From NCBI GenBank assembly GCA_016203425.1, contig JACQMU010000165.1, positions 1-10,699 of the forward strand: DNA of 10,699 bases, written 5' to 3'. Numbering within the stretch: the first letter of the stretch is position 1; each line of letters starts with the position of its first letter. Origin of the DNA: Candidatus Woesearchaeota archaeon (lineage in GTDB: Archaea; Nanobdellota; Nanobdellia; Woesearchaeales; ARS49). The translations under genes and the position numbers were made by a program. This document shows, piece by piece, positions 6,516-10,699 of this stretch. The notes below the pieces were generated by a model. That model was given only the letters and a program-made list of their open reading frames with translations, did not search any database and was not told where the DNA came from.

Positions 6516-7190
6516 ATGTCAAGAACTGAATTACCGCTTGAATATTTTTTGAGTAAAGCAGAATCTATTGGTCTGTCAAAGGATGTTTTGCTTGATCATT
6601 TTGTTCCGCACTGGGATGGTTTTGATAAAAAAGATGATAAATTAGTGAGTAAAGTTGATGGCAAGGTTTATGACAGATTTGAAGACATCCCTGTTCGTGG
6701 ATTGTTTTATCCTTGTGCTCAAAGAAAGTTTTCCGGAGGATATTCTGGTGGTGAGTTTGAGCATTTGCGTAATCTTGATATTCAGCTGAATGGTGTTTTT
6801 GACCACAAGCTTATTTTATCTCCAGATGGTCCTGATAATCACCATTGGACTTGTCGTGATTATTATCATCAAAATGCCCCTGTAAAAGATCCGTTTGCGC
6901 TCGTTGCCAGTGGTAAAATTGTTCCAGAGAGTTATTATTTTGGTTTTGGTTTTGCAGCACATGATGAATATGATGACCTTATTGGTGAACATAGTCTCAC
7001 TGTCAAAATACAAAACGGCTTTGTGGTCGAAGCGCCTTTTGCCCGCGGCGTTTTAGAAGAAACTGCGCGCATGATTCGTTCAGTGATTGGTGACCAAGTT
7101 CCTGTGGTTTATCGCCCAGTTCTTGACTGGATGCTTGCTGCTTACAAAGGTCCTGAAGTGCCAAAACTTTCTTATGAAGATCTGGTTTAG
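6516..7190 (+). CDS. Unrecognised cytoplasmic protein downstream of RNR
   Basis: I do not recognise this 224-residue protein. The ATG at 6516 is chosen because GGTGA (6506-6510) sits 5 nt before it; a GTG at 6507 would place that site inside the gene. There is no signal peptide, membrane segment or obvious nucleotide-binding loop. It is rich in His, aromatic residues and Asp/Glu, with DHFVPHWDGFD (27-37), YPCAQRKFSGGYSGGEFEH (65-83), NHHWTCRDYYH (108-118) and FGFAAHDEYDD (144-154). The His and Cys residues (28, 32, 67, 83, 109, 110, 113, 118, 149) could bind metal or form a catalytic site, but no known motif fits. It lies 57 bases after nrdB on the same strand and 9 bases before a small membrane protein. 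A link with nucleotide metabolism is suggested only by position. Confidence 0.85.
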   Translation: MSRTELPLEYFLSKAESIGLSKDVLLDHFVPHWDGFDKKDDKLVSKVDGKVYDRFEDIPVRGLFYPCAQRKFSGGYSGGEFEHLRNLDIQLNGVFDHKLILSPDGPDNHHWTCRDYYHQNAPVKDPFALVASGKIVPESYYFGFGFAAHDEYDDLIGEHSLTVKIQNGFVVEAPFARGVLEETARMIRSVIGDQVPVVYRPVLDWMLAAYKGPEVPKLSYEDLV

Positions 7191-7199
7191 AGAGAATAA

Positions 7200-7340
7200 A
7201 TGGCATCTGAAGTAAGAATTATTGTTGGAACAAGTGTTGTAGTTCTGAACTTGATTCCTTTTGTTTTGAAGAAGCCAGATTATCTTTTAGTGACTTCAAT
7301 AGTGTCTTTTATAATGCTGTTTTTGTTGGACAAGCTTTAA
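7200..7340 (+). CDS. 46-residue two-helix membrane protein
   Basis: This short frame is not homologous to anything I recognise. It encodes 46 residues with two hydrophobic stretches, about 6-23 (IIVGTSVVVLNLIPFVL) and 29-43 (YLLVTSIVSFIMLFLL), joined by a charged turn KKPD. It reads as a helical hairpin in the membrane. It begins 9 bases after the preceding gene stops and is probably co-transcribed with it. The ribosome binding site is weak (GAGA at 7191-7194). Its stop codon overlaps the convergent pyrG stop by 4 bases (7337-7340). A true gene is favoured by the clean ATG-to-stop frame filling the gap exactly and by the coherent membrane pattern; short chance frames remain possible. Confidence 0.6.
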   Translation: MASEVRIIVGTSVVVLNLIPFVLKKPDYLLVTSIVSFIMLFLLDKL

Positions 7341-9058
7341 TTCCGTTTTTCTTTTCTTTCAACACATGCTTTTACAAATCCCATAAATATTGGTGATGGA
7401 TGTTCTATGCTGCTTAAAAACTCTGGGTGTGCTTGTGTGCCGACAAAGAATGGGTGGTTTTTTAGTTCGATGTATTCCATTAGTTTTGTGTCGTCGTTTC
7501 GTAAGTGATGTCCGGAAAATATCAATCCATTTTTTTCTAAAACATCAACGTATTTTGGGTTTACTTCGTATCTGTGCCTATGTCGTTCGACAACGACTTG
7601 TTTATCGTCGTTAAGAATGCCTTTTCTGAATTCCTCAAGCGCTGTTAGGTTGTTTTTTTGCACAATTCGTGAGGCTTGTTCGTAAAGTTTGAACACATTA
7701 CTTTCAGGATTTAATACTGCGCAGTATGCTCCGAGGCGCATGCTGGCTCCGTATGCTCTTTGCGCAAGTATTTCTTTTTGTGCTGGTTGTAAGTCAATGA
7801 CTGGGTGTGGTGTGTTCTCGACAACTTCTGTTGTGTGTGCGAGTTCAAGGTTGCACGCGTGTCGTGCAAATTCAACAACTGCGAGCTGTAAGCCGTAACA
7901 CAATCCTAAATATGGGATGTTGTTTTCTCTGCAGAATTTTATTGTTGTTATTTTTCCTTCTACTCCGCTTGCGCCAAATCCTCCTGGAACAATGATGCCG
8001 TCGAATTCGTGCAGGTTTTTTATTGTTTCTTCTCCTGTTTCGTATTTTTTTGAGTCAATCCAGCTTATCTCAATGCCTGCTGCTGAATGCGCTGCTGCGT
8101 GCTTGAGTGATTCTCCTATTGAGATGTAGGAGTCTTGCAGGCAGTAATTTCCAGTATCAACGTATTTTCCAATGATTGCAATTTTTATGCTGTTTGTTGG
8201 GTTTTCAATGTTGTGCAGCAGTTGGTTCCATGTTGTCCAGTCTGGTTTTTGTTTTGGTTCCAGTTGTAATCTTTTCATTATTTTTTCCCCTAATTTTTCT
8301 TTTTCAAAATTAAGGGGGATTGAGTACACGCTGGGAACATCTGGTGCTGAGATGACGCAGTCGCTGTTGATGTTGGCAAAAATCTCAATCTTTTTCTTGC
8401 GCACATCGTCGAGGGGGTCTTTTCCTCTGCACAAAATAAAGTCTGGAAAAATTCCTGACTCGCCGAGTGTTTTGATGGCTTGTTGTGTTGGTTTTGTTTT
8501 TGGCTCGCCTATGTGTGATGGTGTTGGCAGATAGGTTACTAAGATGTATGCCACATTTTCTCGCCCTAATTCACGTTCAAGGCTTTTCATAGCGAATAAG
8601 AAAGGGATGTTTTCGTAGTCTCCGATTGTGCCGCCTATTTCGATGAGGGCTATGTCAAATCCGTCTGCAGCAGAAATGACTCGTTTTTTTATTTCATCAG
8701 GCACATGTGGAATAAACTGCACTGTTTTGCCCAGATACTCGCCAGAGCGTTCTTTGTCAATAATGGTTTTGTAGACTTGTCCTGTGGTTATGTTGTTTTT
8801 TTTGGGAATTCTTATGTTGAGAAAGCGCTCATAATTTCCTAAGTCTTGGTCGATTTCGCCGCCGTCGTCTGTTACCCAGACTTCGCCGTGTTCTGTCGGC
8901 CTTAGTGTTCCTGCGTCGCAGTTGATGTAGGGGTCTATTTTGATTGCGGTTACGCTGAAGCCGTATTGCTGGAGTATTTTTCCTATGGATGCAGTTGCTA
9001 CGCCTTTGCCTATTCCTGATAGAACTCCTCCGCTGACAACGATGAATTTTTGTGGCAC
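7337..9058 (-). CDS. pyrG: CTP synthase (glutamine-hydrolysing)
   Basis: It makes CTP from UTP with ATP and ammonia released from glutamine. I start it at the GTG at 9058 (573 residues). This puts GGV at residues 10-12, as in E. coli, and lies about 27 nt from a TATA-like box. Upstream ATGs at 9076 and 9121 would add N-terminal residues not expected in the family. The synthetase domain (1 to about 270) has GGVLSGIGKG, KIDPYINCDAGT and GEVWVTDDGGEIDQDLGNYERF. The class I glutamine amidotransferase domain has Cys387 in LGLCYG, and His544 and Glu546 in AHPEF. About 25 extra residues (near 462-486) stand before ERHRHRYEVN, compared with E. coli. The gene converges on the small membrane-protein gene and is divergent from the GINS gene. 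Confidence 0.95.
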   Translation of the reverse strand: MPQKFIVVSGGVLSGIGKGVATASIGKILQQYGFSVTAIKIDPYINCDAGTLRPTEHGEVWVTDDGGEIDQDLGNYERFLNIRIPKKNNITTGQVYKTIIDKERSGEYLGKTVQFIPHVPDEIKKRVISAADGFDIALIEIGGTIGDYENIPFLFAMKSLERELGRENVAYILVTYLPTPSHIGEPKTKPTQQAIKTLGESGIFPDFILCRGKDPLDDVRKKKIEIFANINSDCVISAPDVPSVYSIPLNFEKEKLGEKIMKRLQLEPKQKPDWTTWNQLLHNIENPTNSIKIAIIGKYVDTGNYCLQDSYISIGESLKHAAAHSAAGIEISWIDSKKYETGEETIKNLHEFDGIIVPGGFGASGVEGKITTIKFCRENNIPYLGLCYGLQLAVVEFARHACNLELAHTTEVVENTPHPVIDLQPAQKEILAQRAYGASMRLGAYCAVLNPESNVFKLYEQASRIVQKNNLTALEEFRKGILNDDKQVVVERHRHRYEVNPKYVDVLEKNGLIFSGHHLRNDDTKLMEYIELKNHPFFVGTQAHPEFLSSIEHPSPIFMGFVKACVERKEKRN

Positions 9059-9079
9059 AAGTCCCCACTCAAACATTTG

Positions 9080-9088
9080 TTTAAATAG
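9080..9088 (-). promoter_or_regulatory. Putative TATA box of pyrG
   Basis: On the minus strand this reads CTATTTAAA, centred about 27 nt from the GTG at 9058. Transcription would begin at or beside that codon, giving a leaderless mRNA. This supports the shorter pyrG start, because the upstream ATG at 9121 would not be transcribed from it. Confidence 0.42.
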
Positions 9089-9150
9089 TTTGTTGTAAAA
9101 GAGAACATATGTGGAAATCATAAGTTATACACGTTTAGAATTGCTAAAAA

Positions 9151-9158
9151 CTTAAATA
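9151..9158 (+). promoter_or_regulatory. Putative TATA box of the GINS gene
   Basis: CTTAAATA lies about 27 nt before the G-run at 9181-9185, where transcription would start, leaving a leader of about 12 nt before the ATG at 9193. The octamer TACACGTT occurs on both sides of the box (9128-9135 and 9160-9167), 32 bases apart, and could be a regulator site. Confidence 0.42.
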
Positions 9159-9192
9159 GTACACGTTAATAATAATTATTGGGGGTTTGTGA

Positions 9193-9834
9193 ATGGTTGA
9201 TGATAAAGAAGTTGTGATAACGTACGAGACTTTGTATGATGCTTTTCGCAAGGAAAAGTCGCGTGATGAGTTGCAACAGTTGTCGCCTAAATTTCTTGTG
9301 GAGGTTCTTAATTATTTAAAGGAAAAGCATCAGGCGTTTGATGAAACACAGGGCAAGGTCGACTTGTTTTCTTCTGCTGAAAGGGAAAAGCTCACAATAC
9401 AGTTGCAGAATATTAGAAAAATTCTGAGAGAGTTGTATGACCGTCGTGAAAAAAAGATTGTTGACATTGCTATTAACAAGTCGCGCACGCAGTCAAACAT
9501 TATTGATACGTCAAACATGCTTTTGCATGAAAAATCATTGTATCGTGATTTAACTTGCCTGTTTGACCAGTCTCGTAGCAATGTTTTGGTGAGAATCTCT
9601 GAGCTTAAGGAGCCTGTTGTTGAAGCAGAGGTTGAGCAAAAGTTAGCAGTGCCTGTGCTTGATGCTGAGCGCAAGACAAAACTCGTCAAATTCATTCAGG
9701 CAACCGAACAGTTTGTGGGCAAAGAACTTGAATTGTACGGCCCTTTTGAGGCAAATGATGAAGCATACCTGCCTACTGATATTGCAAATATTCTTATCAG
9801 CAAAGGCAGTGCGTTGGAAGCTGAAGAGGAGTAA
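9193..9834 (+). CDS. gins51: GINS-complex replication factor (Gins51-like)
   Basis: GINS joins MCM helicase and the RecJ-like GAN/Cdc45 partner in the archaeal replisome and stimulates fork unwinding. The 213 residues show the Gins51/Sld5-Psf1 order. A helical A domain (about 8-135) begins ITYETLYDAFRKEKSRDELQQLSPKF. A loose acidic linker (about 138-160) follows, then a small C-terminal B domain (about 161-206) with KLVKFIQATEQFVGKELELYGPFEANDEAYLPTDIANILISKG. The order A then B separates Gins51 from Gins23. The gene heads a plus-strand series with L44e and S27e, a neighbourhood seen in other archaea. It has its own promoter divergent from pyrG. L44e has a separate TATA-like box immediately after its stop. 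Confidence 0.88.
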   Translation: MVDDKEVVITYETLYDAFRKEKSRDELQQLSPKFLVEVLNYLKEKHQAFDETQGKVDLFSSAEREKLTIQLQNIRKILRELYDRREKKIVDIAINKSRTQSNIIDTSNMLLHEKSLYRDLTCLFDQSRSNVLVRISELKEPVVEAEVEQKLAVPVLDAERKTKLVKFIQATEQFVGKELELYGPFEANDEAYLPTDIANILISKGSALEAEEE

Positions 9835-9836
9835 CA

Positions 9837-9845
9837 TTTTTAAAC
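9837..9845 (+). promoter_or_regulatory. Putative TATA box of the L44e-S27e operon
   Basis: TTTTTAAAC starts 2 bases after the GINS stop and is centred 28 nt before the L44e ATG at 9869, so the mRNA would be leaderless. No ribosome binding site is visible before that ATG, in agreement. Confidence 0.45.
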
Positions 9846-9868
9846 AATCACCATTTTGTTGAATTGTT

Positions 9869-10189
9869 ATGAAACTTCCTAAGACGCGTTTTACGTTTTG
9901 TCCGACGTGTAAGAAGCACACTGATCACAAGGTTGCTGAGGCTAAAAAAAAGACACGCGGTAGTGCTCACCCCCTTAGTTGGGGGAATCGTTTGCGTCCT
10001 AAGCTTCGTGGTAGGATTGGCATGGGTAATAATGGCAAGTATTCAAAGCCTCCGGGTGGTCGTATGTTTAATAAAAAATCGAGTAAAAAAGTTGATTTGC
10101 GTTTTGAATGCGGTGTGTGCAAAAAACAGCATATTGCTGGCAAGTCTTGGCGTGCTAGAAAGGTTGAATTTAAGGATGTGAGAGCATGA
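9869..10189 (+). CDS. rpl44e: Ribosomal protein L44e (eL42)
   Basis: This is a large-subunit ribosomal protein found in archaea and eukaryotes that lies near the E site. The start MKLPKTRFTFCPTCKKHTDHKV is typical of the family, and the zinc ribbon uses Cys11, Cys14, Cys81 and Cys84 (CPTC and CGVC). The middle is very basic and Gly-rich. At 106 residues it is somewhat longer than the usual 90-95, with the extra length in the central basic loop (about 28-70) and a short tail after the second CXXC. Its stop overlaps the S27e start as ATGA. It is preceded by its own TATA-like box, so it can be expressed separately from the GINS gene. Confidence 0.93.
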   Translation: MKLPKTRFTFCPTCKKHTDHKVAEAKKKTRGSAHPLSWGNRLRPKLRGRIGMGNNGKYSKPPGGRMFNKKSSKKVDLRFECGVCKKQHIAGKSWRARKVEFKDVRA

Positions 10190-10374
10190 AGCGTGCATTG
10201 AAAGAAACTGTTTCGAAATTTATTACGATTCGTTGTCCAAAGTGTAAGAACGAGCAAGTAATGTTCGGCAAAGCATCAACGGTCATTAAGTGTTTGGTTT
10301 GTGATAAAGTTCTTGCAGAGCCCACTGGCGGCAAAAGCCGTGTGAAGGCACGCGTTTTGGAGGTGTTGGAATGA
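10186..10374 (+). CDS. rps27e: Ribosomal protein S27e (eS27)
   Basis: This is a small-subunit ribosomal protein shared by archaea and eukaryotes. The 62 residues are of normal length and carry a C4 zinc ribbon: Cys17 and Cys20 (CPKC), then Cys36 and Cys39 (CLVC). The family's TGGK stretch follows at 47-50. It overlaps L44e upstream and the next gene downstream, each as ATGA, so all three are probably translated in series. The codons for its last residues contain GGAGGTG, the ribosome binding site of the next gene. Confidence 0.94.
   Translation: MKRALKETVSKFITIRCPKCKNEQVMFGKASTVIKCLVCDKVLAEPTGGKSRVKARVLEVLE
10359..10365 (+). promoter_or_regulatory. Ribosome binding site of the last gene, inside the S27e end
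   Basis: GGAGGTG is a full match to the archaeal consensus and stands 5 nt before the ATG at 10371. It is the strongest such site in the window and shows that the partial gene is real and tied to S27e. Confidence 0.75.
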
Positions 10375-10699
10375 AAACTGTTGCACAATTAACTGATGCA
10401 GAACTTACAGATATTGTGCGCAAGGAATTTCCAGACATTGGACATGAAGGCGCTTTTTCTTGGATTCGTGAACAGCATTCTCATGCTATTTCTTCAGTAG
10501 AATTTAGTAAAATGTTAAACTGTATAAGAACAAAAGGTTACATCCAAGATGCAATTACACTCTTAGATGATTTTAAGAAAGGCAGAAATTCTGTGCATTA
10601 TAAGCTTCATTATCCTGAAAGAAAAGCTGATGCTGAACTTGAAGTTCGGGAAACCGTTGCTATGGGGCAATCGATTAGGTATCTGGCTACAATTTATAC
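10371..10699 (+). CDS. Partial unrecognised protein following S27e (N-terminal 109 residues)
   Basis: The frame is open from the ATG at 10371 to the end of the window, 109 codons, and continues beyond. The ATG overlaps the S27e stop as ATGA with a perfect ribosome binding site. I do not recognise the product. The N-terminal part looks helical and soluble, beginning MKTVAQLTDAELTDIVRKEF, with a region such as AITLLDDFKKGRNSVHYKLHYPERK (61-85) and then a mixed segment (ELEVRETVAMGQSIRYL). In many archaea the gene after L44e and S27e encodes initiation factor aIF2-alpha. This N-terminus does not resemble that factor, which starts with an S1-type fold. No signal peptide or membrane segment is seen in the visible part. 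Confidence 0.82.
   Translation, partial: MKTVAQLTDAELTDIVRKEFPDIGHEGAFSWIREQHSHAISSVEFSKMLNCIRTKGYIQDAITLLDDFKKGRNSVHYKLHYPERKADAELEVRETVAMGQSIRYLATIY

Noticed and set aside
8172..8534. 120-codon plus-strand frame inside pyrG
   Set aside because: It is antisense to conserved CTP synthase synthetase-domain sequence with no recognisable features.

Overview
This window is archaeal. The protein set includes a GINS-type replication factor and the zinc-ribbon ribosomal proteins L44e and S27e. TTTAAA-like boxes lie about 27 nt upstream of several start codons, and several genes overlap as ATGA with GGAGG or GGTG ribosome binding sites. AT-rich DNA, tight packing and a class I ribonucleotide reductase (RNR) suggest a small-genome archaeon, perhaps of the DPANN group such as Woesearchaeota or Pacearchaeota. 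That placement is inference; no 16S rRNA or other marker is present to settle it.

Layout, left to right. Positions 1-60 carry a hairpin followed by GGTTC and TTGAC that looks like the right end of an IS200/IS605 transposon and the 3' end of its guide (omega) RNA. The rest of that element would lie left of the window. A minus-strand base-excision-repair operon follows: ogg (8-oxoguanine glycosylase) then nth (endonuclease III), joined by ATGA. Divergent from ogg is a TPR-repeat protein of unknown role. Next, on the plus strand, come nrdA and nrdB, also joined by ATGA. NrdB has Phe in place of the radical Tyr and Glu as first metal ligand, the marks of a class Ic (Mn/Fe) enzyme. Behind them are an unrecognised 224-residue protein and a 46-residue two-helix membrane protein. 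The latter ends 4 nt into the tail of the convergent pyrG (CTP synthase, minus strand). Divergent from pyrG runs a plus-strand cluster: a GINS subunit, then L44e, S27e and a partial unrecognised gene that leaves the window.

Functionally the window groups DNA-precursor synthesis (RNR, CTP synthase), oxidative and base-damage repair (Ogg, Nth), replication (GINS) and ribosome components. Most of it is housekeeping. The items most worth a second look are the transposon/omega-RNA end abutting nth, the class Ic RNR with its promoter repeats, and the unknown pair behind RNR. A third unknown gene is co-translated with S27e. I see no tRNA, rRNA or CRISPR array, and no gene-free stretch longer than about 150 bases.
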